Shown here: positions 1-5,373 of the stretch, piece after piece
Layout of the letters: every line of letters begins with the position of its first letter
Numbering within the stretch: the stretch's first letter is position 1
Source of the DNA: an uncultured Chlorobiales bacterium
GTDB taxonomy: Bacteria > Bacteroidota > Chlorobiia > Chlorobiales > Chlorobiaceae
Direction of reading: 5' to 3'
DNA: 7,836 bases
Assembly: GCA_903901395.1 (NCBI GenBank)
Contig: CAIUQW010000191.1
Location: 1-7,836 of the forward strand
Position numbers and translations under genes: made by a program
Notes under the pieces: generated by a model
What the model was told of the DNA's origin: nothing
The model's database searches: none
What the model saw: only the letters and a program-made list of their open reading frames with translations

Positions 1-83
1 ATGTCCTCCTCGTTGTTGACCGTCCTGCTGACTTCGGCAAGAAGGCTGATGCTGCTCTGTTCCTGTTCCTGCGCTATGAGCAT
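1..83 (-). CDS. N-terminal fragment of a probable GAF-type sensor or regulator, cut by the window edge
   Basis: An ATG 16 bp past the nifV stop opens a frame of 27 codons that runs off the window without a stop. The peptide begins MLIAQEQEQSSISLL and continues AEVSRTVNNEED. A short Gln/Glu-rich head followed by a helix of the type 'LLxEVSRxVNxxED' is what commonly starts a GAF domain in NifA-like activators and sensor kinases; this is a resemblance, not an identification. No clear ribosome binding site precedes the ATG, so translation may be coupled to nifV. Same strand and tight spacing suggest cotranscription with nifV, which would suit a nitrogen-fixation regulator, but that is inference. 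A chance open frame of this length cannot be excluded. Confidence 0.5.
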   Translation of the reverse strand, partial: MLIAQEQEQSSISLLAEVSRTVNNEED

Positions 84-99
84 GAATTCGATTCGATGG

Positions 100-1260
100 T
101 TAAGCGTGTTTGAGGGAATGTTGTTCGCGGATCGCGTCGATCTCCTCCGCCCGGAGCGCTCGCTTGAGACGATCGGAGTGGCTGCGGATCAGGTCGAGCA
201 GCTCGCGGGCCTCCTCTTTGGAGACCTCGACGCCTCGCCGTTTGAAATGGGCGATGACCGCCGCCGTACCGGAGTGCTTGCCGATGACCATCTCGAAGTC
301 GTTCCGCCCGACCTGCGACGGCAGAAACGGCTGGTAGGAGAGCGGATTCTGCAAGAGCGCGGCGCAATGAATGCCCGATTCGTGCTGGAAAGCGGAGCGC
401 CCGACCACCGGCTTCTGCGCCTGAATGTCGCGCCCGGCCGCCGAGGCCACGGCGTCGCACAGACGCGAAAGCGTTGTCGTGTCGAGATGCGTCTCGAAGC
501 CGCCGGAGAGGGTGAGCGCCATCGCCAGCTCTTCGAGCGCCGCGTTGCCCGCGCGTTCGCCGAGGCCTGTCACCGACACGCTGACCGCTTCGAACCCCGC
601 ATTCAGCGCCGTAAAAGCATTGGCGGTGGCCATGCCGAGATCGTTGTGCGCGTGAAATTCGAGTGGCAGGCGCGAGACCCGGCGCAACGCCGAGCCGAGC
701 GCCATCACCGACACCGGCGTGGCGATGCCCACCGTATCGGCGATCCTGAGCCGCTCCGCTCCGGCAGCTTCGGCGTCGAGCATAAAGCGTTGCAGGAAAT
801 CGACGCCGCTTCTCGTGGCGTCCTGCCCGCCGACGCTGACGAAATCGAAAAGCTCGCGGGCACGCGATACCAGCGCGTGGAGCTGCTCCTGAATCCAACC
901 TGGCTCCTTGCGCATCAGCTCCAGATAGAGCCGCGAGGCCGGAAAGCTGATGTGCACCGCTCCGGTGCCGCACGCCGCGGCCAGCTCGATGTCCGCCATG
1001 CTGGCCCGCGCCCACGAAGTCAGGCGCACCGGCAGATTCATGGCGACAATCTCACGAATCACGTCGCGTTCCGCCTGGCTGATGGCCGGATAGCCCACCT
1101 CGATCTCATCGACGCCGGTTTCGGCGAGCAGCACCGCAATGCTCTTTTTTTCGCGAGGACTGAAGACCACGCCCGGCGCCTGCTCCCCATCCCGGAGGGT
1201 CGTATCGATGATCCACGGCCTGCAGATCGTCTCGGGAGTGGATTTGGGCGGAATCAGCAT
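100..1260 (-). CDS. nifV: Homocitrate synthase (NifV type)
   Basis: Condenses acetyl-CoA with 2-oxoglutarate to homocitrate, the organic ligand of the nitrogenase iron-molybdenum cofactor; cytoplasmic. The 386-residue product is a DRE-TIM barrel enzyme. It has the signature IDTTLRDGEQAPG at 18-30 (Arg23, Asp24), the metal-binding EFHAHNDLGMATANAF at 201-216 (His203, His205), GLGERAGNAALEE at 233-245, HESGIH at 293-298 and GKHSG at 327-331. There is no LeuA-type C-terminal regulatory domain, and the length matches NifV rather than isopropylmalate synthase. The start is the last Met before the barrel. The frame stays open 46 codons upstream, but that stretch is AT-rich and unlike coding sequence. 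No good Shine-Dalgarno precedes the chosen ATG. A citramalate or isopropylmalate synthase-like role is the main alternative. Confidence 0.9.
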   Translation of the reverse strand: MLIPPKSTPETICRPWIIDTTLRDGEQAPGVVFSPREKKSIAVLLAETGVDEIEVGYPAISQAERDVIREIVAMNLPVRLTSWARASMADIELAAACGTGAVHISFPASRLYLELMRKEPGWIQEQLHALVSRARELFDFVSVGGQDATRSGVDFLQRFMLDAEAAGAERLRIADTVGIATPVSVMALGSALRRVSRLPLEFHAHNDLGMATANAFTALNAGFEAVSVSVTGLGERAGNAALEELAMALTLSGGFETHLDTTTLSRLCDAVASAAGRDIQAQKPVVGRSAFQHESGIHCAALLQNPLSYQPFLPSQVGRNDFEMVIGKHSGTAAVIAHFKRRGVEVSKEEARELLDLIRSHSDRLKRALRAEEIDAIREQHSLKHA

Positions 1261-1284
1261 CTGTGTCGTTTTTTCTGGCGTTTC

Positions 1285-1298
1285 GAGCGTTTCCGCTC
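1285..1298 (-). other. Small GAAA-capped hairpin in the nifV leader
   Basis: Read on the minus strand, GAGCG-GAAA-CGCTC forms a five-pair stem closed by a GNRA-class tetraloop, 24 nt before the nifV start codon. It would sit in the 5' leader of the mRNA, whose start codon otherwise lacks a ribosome binding site. The stem is short and could be fortuitous. Confidence 0.25.
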
Positions 1299-1324
1299 TC
1301 TTGATTAAGGTGAATATAAAACAA

Positions 1325-1343
1325 TTCCTAAAAATATTAGGAA
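1325..1343. promoter_or_regulatory. Perfect 7-bp dyad upstream of nifV, candidate operator
   Basis: TTCCTAA-AAATA-TTAGGAA is an exact inverted repeat with a 5-bp centre, about 65 bp before the nifV start, inside the most AT-rich stretch of the hpt-nifV gap. The size and spacing suit a homodimeric DNA-binding protein. On the minus strand a TATATT hexamer (1313-1318) lies just downstream and could be a -10 box. No -24/-12 sigma54 pattern was found. I cannot assign the dyad to a known regulator. Confidence 0.35.
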
Positions 1344-1492
1344 AATAATGGCAATTCAGGTCGAAAAGCAGACAAAATTGTAAGTATACCGATGGCATTG
1401 ACTGGCAGGATGTGGAGATGGCGCAAGGTTGGGTGCGAGTGGCGGCTTGCTGGCTTGCGTGCCACCGTATCGTGAAAGGAGTGCGGAAGGCG

Positions 1493-2020
1493 TCAGGCGT
1501 TCAGCGAAGCGACGTACGGCAACTCGCGGTACTTTCCGGCTGCATCGAGACCGTAACCCACGACATAGACATCCGGTATGGTGAAACCGGTGTAGTCGGC
1601 GCTGACGGGCGTGGTGCGAGCCGACGGCTTGTCGAGCAGCGTGCAGACGCGCAGCGACGTGGGATTGTGCCCGCGCAGCTCGTCGAGGATGCGGGTGACG
1701 GTCAGCCCGGTATCGAGAATATCCTCGACCAGCAGCACATGCTTGCCCTCGACATGCGGATCGTGATGATGATCGAGCATCACCTTGCCGGTGGTGGCGC
1801 GGTGCATGCCGTAGCTCGAAGCGCGGATGAACTCGATGCGGCACGGAATGGCGAGGTGGCGCGCCAGGTCTGCCGTAAAGATAAATGCGCCTTTCAGTAC
1901 GCACATCACGGTCAGTTCGTCGATGCCTGCCAGGTCGCGCGATATTTCCGCGCCCATTTCGGCCACCCGCGCCGCAATCTTCTCCGCCGGAATCAGCTCC
2001 ATAAGTCCTTCTGTAGTCAT
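1493..2020 (-). CDS. hpt: Hypoxanthine (guanine) phosphoribosyltransferase
   Basis: Salvages hypoxanthine and guanine by transferring the phosphoribosyl group of PRPP, giving IMP or GMP; cytoplasmic. The 175-residue protein shows the type I PRTase fold: the pyrophosphate-loop Leu-Lys-Gly at 42-44, the flexible-loop SSYG at 68-71, the PRPP-binding VLLVEDILDTGLT at 95-107 with acidic pair Glu99-Asp100 and catalytic-base Asp103, and the purine-pocket stretch from Lys131 to the IPDVYVVGYGLD segment at 148-159. Length matches bacterial Hpt. Start choice is uncertain. The selected ATG gives the usual eight or so residues before the conserved LIPAEKI. The ATG at 2002 has AAGGA only 3 nt upstream, and those at 2032 and 2071 have no ribosome binding site. 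The gene diverges from the Fic gene. No convincing terminator follows it before nifV. Confidence 0.92.
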   Translation of the reverse strand: MTTEGLMELIPAEKIAARVAEMGAEISRDLAGIDELTVMCVLKGAFIFTADLARHLAIPCRIEFIRASSYGMHRATTGKVMLDHHHDPHVEGKHVLLVEDILDTGLTVTRILDELRGHNPTSLRVCTLLDKPSARTTPVSADYTGFTIPDVYVVGYGLDAAGKYRELPYVASLNA

Positions 2021-2035
2021 AAAGCATTTCATGGT

Positions 2036-2064
2036 TTGGTTGTCATTTCGCCAAAGAATATAAT
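2036..2064 (+). promoter_or_regulatory. Sigma70-like promoter for the Fic gene
   Basis: A perfect -10 hexamer TATAAT (2059-2064) is preceded at 17 bp by TTGGTT (2036-2041), a half-matching -35 box. Transcription would begin near 2071, giving a leader of about 44 nt with AGAGGGA (2102-2108) before the Fic start codon. The site lies within the short divergent gap to hpt, whose own promoter must overlap or face it. Confidence 0.5.
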
Positions 2065-2114
2065 TCATCAAAGCACTTAGCCATTCCGCTAATGTAACTC
2101 AAGAGGGAAATCAG

Positions 2115-2861
2115 ATGAACTTCGACAAACTCGATGCCCTTAAGCAACGACTCGACGGGTTCAGGCCGCTGAGTCCTGAGACGGTTCGCAATCTGCACGA
2201 CGATCTCGTCGTTCGGTGGACATACAACTCCAACGCCATCGAGGGCAATACGCTGACTTTGAAGGAAACGAAGGTCGCGCTCGAAGGAATCACCATTGGC
2301 GGAAAAACCATGCGCGAGCATTTCGAGGCGATCAATCACCGGGAGGCGATTCTGTTTGTCGAAGATTTGGTCGGGAAAAACGAGCCTTTGAGCGAGTGGC
2401 AGATCAACTCGCTGCATCAGCTCTTGCTTAAAAACATCGATGACCGGAATGCCGGGCGATACCGGACGCAGAATGTCATGATTTCCGGCGCGGAACATCG
2501 CCCGACGGATTGGCTGAACGTACCGCAGGAGATGGAGGCATTTGTCCGGCAGTGCGCCATCGACCGGCAACGCCTGCACCCGGTCGAATATGCCGCGAGG
2601 GTTCATGCGGATTTCGTGAAAATCCATCCTTTCGTCGATGGCAACGGACGAACCGCGCGGCTCTTGAACAACCTCGAACTGATGAAAGCCGGATTTCCCC
2701 CGGCAGTGCTCCCCGTAGAAGAGCGCCTGCGCTACTACGAAGCGCTGGATCGAGCGCATTGCAATGGCGATTACGAACCGTTCGTCACGTTGATGGCTGA
2801 AGCGCTCGAAAAGGCTTTCGAGCCGTATTGGTATGTGTTGGGGGTGGGGAAGAAGTGGTAA
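2115..2861 (+). CDS. Fic-domain protein (probable AMP-transferase) with N-terminal inhibitory motif
   Basis: Fic proteins usually transfer AMP from ATP to a hydroxyl group of a target protein. The 248-residue product carries the complete core HPFVDGNGRTAR at 171-182, with catalytic His171, the phosphate-anchoring Gly-Asn-Gly loop and Arg179/Arg182. At 39-45 it has SNAIEGN, the S-x-x-x-E-G inhibitory helix whose Glu43 would block productive ATP binding, so this is a class II, self-inhibited Fic. No signal peptide or membrane segment is visible. It ends about 65 residues after the core, without the winged-helix tail seen on many longer Fic proteins. AGAGGGA lies 6 nt before the ATG. Composition resembles the host genes. 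The target is unknown. Being 25 bp before a phage-defence-type gene makes a defence or toxin role possible but unproven. Confidence 0.9.
   Translation: MNFDKLDALKQRLDGFRPLSPETVRNLHDDLVVRWTYNSNAIEGNTLTLKETKVALEGITIGGKTMREHFEAINHREAILFVEDLVGKNEPLSEWQINSLHQLLLKNIDDRNAGRYRTQNVMISGAEHRPTDWLNVPQEMEAFVRQCAIDRQRLHPVEYAARVHADFVKIHPFVDGNGRTARLLNNLELMKAGFPPAVLPVEERLRYYEALDRAHCNGDYEPFVTLMAEALEKAFEPYWYVLGVGKKW
2804..2823 (+). other. Perfect 8-bp inverted repeat near the 3' end of the Fic gene
   Basis: GCTCGAAA-AGGC-TTTCGAGC is an exact stem of eight pairs with a four-base loop, lying inside codons about 230-236. No U-run follows, so it is not a standard terminator. It could stabilise the mRNA or be a by-product of the encoded Ala-Leu-Glu-Lys-Ala-Phe-Glu. 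Confidence 0.3.
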
Positions 2862-2886
2862 TTTTTTTATATAAAATAATAATACA

Positions 2887-3771
2887 ATGATTTCGCGGAT
2901 CGAACGACACTTAGAAAAGAATATTATAGCTGTGCTTGTTGTTCTTTTTATTGTTTCTTTGATTTCATATTTGGTGGCTGTGTTATTTTATGTCTGGGCA
3001 TTTCGTACGGAGTCAATCTCCGGAAGTTCTTCTGATTGGAGCGCGTTTGGTGATTATATTGGTGGAGTGCTTAATCCGTTTTTTGCTTTTCTGGCATTGA
3101 TAACTCTTATCATGACTTTTCATCTTCAATGGCGACAAGCTAAAGAATCCAAAAAAGATGCTGAACGTACAAGTGTTGAGGGTAGGTTTTTTAAGACGGT
3201 CGGCTTGCATCATAGCATTGTTAGCGATTTAAAGATTTATAAAGAAAGCGGTGATGTTTTGGCTAGTGGTCGCGACTGCTTTAGGATAATTTATTCAAGA
3301 TTATTTGATTCGTTTCAATTATTATTCCCTGATCCGAAATTGCAGCAAAGGATGAAAATGTTTGCTCAGAGGTGGGGCGAAGTATATGAAAGCTATTTTT
3401 CTTGTTTAGATCATTATTTCAGGAATCTGTATTATGTCTTGAGGTACGTCGATGGTTTGAATGATGATATAAGAGATGAGTATGTCAAAATTGTGAGGGC
3501 ACAGCTTTCTGCGTATGAGATTGTTTTGTTGTTTTGTTTCTCATTGTCTGATATTGGGACGGACTTTAAGGCGATTATTGAAAAGTATGCTTTATTTCAA
3601 GATATTCCCAAGAAAGAGTTGAACTTGTTGAATGATTATCTTTGTTTGTATAGTATTGAGGCTTATGGTGATTTGCCTCATAAATATCCGAAGATTGATT
3701 TCAAACAAAGAATAGATGCCGATGAGTATCTTGCGGAAAAATTCAATAAAGCATGGGAAGAAAAATTGTGA
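2887..3771 (+). CDS. Putative phage abortive-infection protein (AbiC-like), membrane-anchored
   Basis: The 294-residue product has a short basic head, a long hydrophobic helix at about 13-39, a linker, a second hydrophobic segment at about 59-80, then a soluble, largely helical domain. The block WSAFGDYIGGVLNPFFAF (51-68), the HYFRNLYYVLRYVD stretch (176-189), RAQLSAYEIVLLF (204-216) and FKAIIEKYALF (227-237) match my recollection of the putative phage abortive infection (AbiC-like) family; the biochemical activity of that family is not known to me. It probably sits in the inner membrane with the domain in the cytoplasm. Sampled lines are about 35-40% GC, against 53-73% in flanking genes, which signals lateral transfer. 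The ATG has no Shine-Dalgarno and follows an AT-rich 25-bp spacer after the Fic gene, so readthrough from the Fic promoter is likely. Confidence 0.75.
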   Translation: MISRIERHLEKNIIAVLVVLFIVSLISYLVAVLFYVWAFRTESISGSSSDWSAFGDYIGGVLNPFFAFLALITLIMTFHLQWRQAKESKKDAERTSVEGRFFKTVGLHHSIVSDLKIYKESGDVLASGRDCFRIIYSRLFDSFQLLFPDPKLQQRMKMFAQRWGEVYESYFSCLDHYFRNLYYVLRYVDGLNDDIRDEYVKIVRAQLSAYEIVLLFCFSLSDIGTDFKAIIEKYALFQDIPKKELNLLNDYLCLYSIEAYGDLPHKYPKIDFKQRIDADEYLAEKFNKAWEEKL

Positions 3772-3787
3772 GCCTGCGGCTCAATTT
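3763..3787. terminator. Bidirectional terminator-like hairpin over the abiC-like stop codon
   Basis: TGAGCC-TGC-GGCTCA forms a six-pair stem; with a two-base bulge it extends outward through AAATTG/CAATTT to about ten pairs. On the plus strand the tail is only ATTTCCC, so termination after the abiC-like gene would be weak. On the minus strand the hairpin is followed by CAATTTTT, a better intrinsic terminator, placed directly after the stop of the small minus-strand frame at 3781-3852. Confidence 0.5.
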
Positions 3788-3852
3788 CCCGAGCAGGTGC
3801 TCGGCATTCCCGGGGTTTTGTCTGTCACGTCCTTATCATCCATCATGTCCAT
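3781..3852 (-). CDS. Candidate 23-residue acidic micro-protein
   Basis: An open frame starts with ATG and ends with TGA, encoding an Asp-rich head MDMMDDKDVTDKTPG followed by MPSTCSGN. GGAGGG lies 6 nt before the ATG, the best ribosome binding site in the window besides that of ackA. The stop codon falls in the hairpin region that works as a terminator in this direction. The frame is also open upstream of the ATG for about 22 codons, reading VVTFLKNRGEVDGGNG just before it, so the real start may be earlier, or this may be the tail of a decayed gene. No promoter was identified and I recognise no family. It converges on the abiC-like gene. Confidence 0.35.
   Translation of the reverse strand: MDMMDDKDVTDKTPGMPSTCSGN
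3789..3804. repeat. Perfect 7-bp inverted repeat after the abiC-like gene
   Basis: CCGAGCA-GG-TGCTCGG is an exact dyad only 1 bp past the terminator hairpin, giving two hairpins in tandem. On the plus strand TTTT follows 12 bp later (3816-3819), too far for a classic terminator. It overlaps the end of the minus-strand small frame. It may be a second half of a terminator, a protein-binding dyad, or a footprint of the event that brought in the AT-rich gene. Confidence 0.4.
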
Positions 3853-3855
3853 ACC

Positions 3856-3897
3856 GTTCCCTCCGTCCACCTCCCCCCGATTTTTCAGGAACGTAAC
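3856..3897. promoter_or_regulatory. GTTCC-N27-GGAACGTAAC element upstream of ackA
   Basis: GTTCC (3856-3860) and GGAACGTAAC (3888-3897) flank a 27-bp pyrimidine-rich spacer, with the inner arms complementary. The same two words with the same spacing occur before xfp (5330-5371). Here the element ends 105 bp before the ackA start codon, so it cannot act as a ribosome binding site for ackA. The GTTCC arm abuts the binding site of the minus-strand small frame, which is another possible reason for that half. Confidence 0.35.
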
Positions 3898-4002
3898 GAC
3901 ATCCGCGCGGGGTTGGTGTCAGTGGCGTTTATCTTGTTATGAGCTGATGGGTGGGCGGCGGCGTTAGCTGTCCATCGATGATAATTTTCGGGAGGGTGTG
4001 CT

Positions 4003-5187
4003 ATGAAGCCTGTGATTACGATTCTGGCGGTCAATACCGGGTCGTCGAGTATCAAGTTTTCGCTGTACGAGAGCGGGGAGAATGAAGAGTTGCTCTTTTC
4101 GGGGGCGCTGACGCGGATCGGGCTGAAGGATGGGCACTTTTCGGTGGTCGATCCCGAGGGGCGGTTCATCGATTGCGAGCGGGTTGACGCGCCCGACCAT
4201 CCGGCGGCGTGCCGGTACGTCTTTTCGTGGCTCCGGCAGCACGGCCCCGGAATGCCCGACGCGGTGGGGCATCGGGTGGTGCATGGCGGGCCTCGCCACA
4301 CCGCGCCCGAACAGGTCACGCCCGCGCTGCTCGACTCCATCGCCGAACTCGTTCCTTACGCGCCCGAACATCTTCCGCAGGCGCTGAACGCCATCCGCTA
4401 CGTAGCATCCGAGCTGCCCGGCATCTTCCAGGTCGCCTGTTTCGACACCGCCTTCCACAGCACCATGCCGCCCGTGGCGAAGCTCTGCCCGATCCCGGCG
4501 GAGTTCCGGCGCGAAGGAGTGCAGCGCTACGGCTTTCACGGTCTTTCTTACCAGTATATTCTTAGTGAGTTGCAAGCCGAGGGTGAACCGCTGGCCCGCA
4601 AGGGGCGGGTCATCCTTGCGCATCTCGGCCACGGCGCGAGCATGGCAGCGCTGCTCGACGGGCGGAGCGTCGAGACGACGATGGGCTTTTCGCCCGCGGG
4701 CGGCCTCGTGATGAGCACGCGCACGGGCGATCTCGATCCGGGCGTGGTGCTCTTCCTGTTGCAGCAGGGACATCTTGACTCCGCCGGATTGCGGGACATG
4801 GTGAACAAAAAGTCCGGCCTGCTCGGCGTCTCCGGCCTGAGCGACGACATGCGAGACCTGCTCGACGCCGAAGCAAAGCACGAAGCGGCGCGGCTGGCCG
4901 TGGAGCTGTTCTGCTACAGCGCCCGCAAGCACATCGGCGCGCTCACGGCGGTACTCGGCGGTCTCGATATGATCGTCTTTACCGGCGGCATCGGCCTGCA
5001 CTCGCACGAAATCCGCGCGCGCATCTGCGCGGGCCTCGAATTCCTCGGCATCCACATCGATCATGAAAAAAATATGAACTACGGAATCATATCGCAGGAT
5101 ACCAGCCGGGTTGTCGTCAGAGTGATGGAGACCAACGAAGAGGTGATGATCGTTCGACAGACGAGAAGCGTTCTTGAAGGTGGTTGA
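4003..5187 (+). CDS. ackA: Acetate kinase (acetate/propionate kinase family)
   Basis: Interconverts acetyl phosphate plus ADP with acetate plus ATP in the cytoplasm; with the downstream phosphoketolase it would harvest ATP from sugar phosphates. The 394-residue length is typical. ASKHA-fold motifs are in order: VNTGSSSIKF 10-19 (Asn11), GHRVVHGG 89-96 (Arg91), FDTAFH 147-152 (Asp148), RYGFHG 175-180 (His179), AHLGHGAS 206-213, GGLVMSTRTGDLDPG 233-247 (Arg240), FTGGIGLHS 326-334 and ETNEE 376-380 (Glu380). Two motif positions differ from the common forms: His210 replaces the usual Asn of HLGNGAS, and Leu-His replaces Glu-Asn in GGIGENS. The other catalytic residues are kept, so activity is expected, but nucleotide or substrate preference may differ. 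GGAGG 7 nt before the ATG fixes the start. A strong terminator follows. Confidence 0.93.
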   Translation: MKPVITILAVNTGSSSIKFSLYESGENEELLFSGALTRIGLKDGHFSVVDPEGRFIDCERVDAPDHPAACRYVFSWLRQHGPGMPDAVGHRVVHGGPRHTAPEQVTPALLDSIAELVPYAPEHLPQALNAIRYVASELPGIFQVACFDTAFHSTMPPVAKLCPIPAEFRREGVQRYGFHGLSYQYILSELQAEGEPLARKGRVILAHLGHGASMAALLDGRSVETTMGFSPAGGLVMSTRTGDLDPGVVLFLLQQGHLDSAGLRDMVNKKSGLLGVSGLSDDMRDLLDAEAKHEAARLAVELFCYSARKHIGALTAVLGGLDMIVFTGGIGLHSHEIRARICAGLEFLGIHIDHEKNMNYGIISQDTSRVVVRVMETNEEVMIVRQTRSVLEGG

Positions 5188-5233
5188 CGTGATGCTGATA
5201 TGGTGTGGTTACCGGTTTGGCATTGAATGACGT

Positions 5234-5276
5234 AAAAGGATGGCGGTCCCGGTAAGTCGGGATCGCGCTTCCTTTT
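5234..5276 (+). terminator. Strong intrinsic terminator after ackA
   Basis: A nine-pair stem (5243-5251 with 5258-5266, one G-U pair) with loop GTAAGT is flanked by AAAAGGA and TCCTTTT, which extend the pairing after a small internal loop. The U-rich 3' arm suits termination of ackA, and the A-rich 5' arm makes it potentially bidirectional. It implies that xfp is transcribed separately. Confidence 0.85.
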
Positions 5277-5329
5277 CAATCAGAGCAATTGAAGTATGAG
5301 CGTAACGCGGAATCCTGACTGAAGTTGAG

Positions 5330-5371
5330 GTTCCGAATTACATCAACATCAAATTTATAACGGAACGTAAC
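5330..5371. promoter_or_regulatory. GTTCC-N27-GGAACGTAAC element at the xfp start
   Basis: This matches the element upstream of ackA in both words and in spacing. Here GGAACGTAAC ends 2 nt before the xfp ATG, and its GGAA is the only ribosome-binding-like sequence available. GTTCCG (5330-5335) is exactly complementary to CGGAAC (5361-5366), so pairing in the mRNA would hide that site. TTCCG could instead pair with CGGAA at 5308-5312. A further CGTAACG lies at 5301-5307. A TATAAC hexamer (5356-5361) lies inside the element but is too near the start codon to be a convincing -10 box. Confidence 0.35.
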
Positions 5372-5373
5372 TG

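Noticed and set aside
1..1308. Long plus-strand open frame of 435 codons opposite nifV
   Set aside because: It is antisense to a gene with full homocitrate synthase motifs, its product is Arg/His-rich with no recognisable domain, and such frames arise from GC-rich codon use.
1261..1398. Longer nifV start 46 codons upstream
   Set aside because: The extra stretch is AT-rich, Phe/Cys/Ile-rich and unlike homocitrate synthase N-termini, has no ribosome binding site, and would cover the likely promoter and dyad.
1441..1466. Possible hpt terminator: GGTGGC/GCCGCC pairing (minus strand) around a GGCTTGC direct repeat
   Set aside because: Six pairs with one wobble, a long loop and no U-run after it; not a credible terminator.
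1412..2080. Plus-strand open frame opposite hpt
   Set aside because: Shadow of hpt; no motif, no ribosome binding site, and hpt is unmistakable on the other strand.
2887..3771. Reading the membrane protein as a retron, CBASS or other signalling-system effector
   Set aside because: No reverse transcriptase, cyclase, non-coding RNA or sensor gene is nearby; only the AbiC-like resemblance is supported.
3854..3878. Pyrimidine-rich tract upstream of ackA as a special DNA structure
   Set aside because: It is short and interrupted, and part of it is explained by the complement of a GGAGGG ribosome binding site on the minus strand.
3913..3942. ackA promoter built on TTGGTG and a TTATGA-like -10 box
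   Set aside because: The -10 match is poor; no sigma70 promoter for ackA could be supported by eye.
3964..5064. Minus-strand open frame of 366 codons opposite ackA
   Set aside because: Antisense shadow of ackA with His/Arg-rich low-complexity product.
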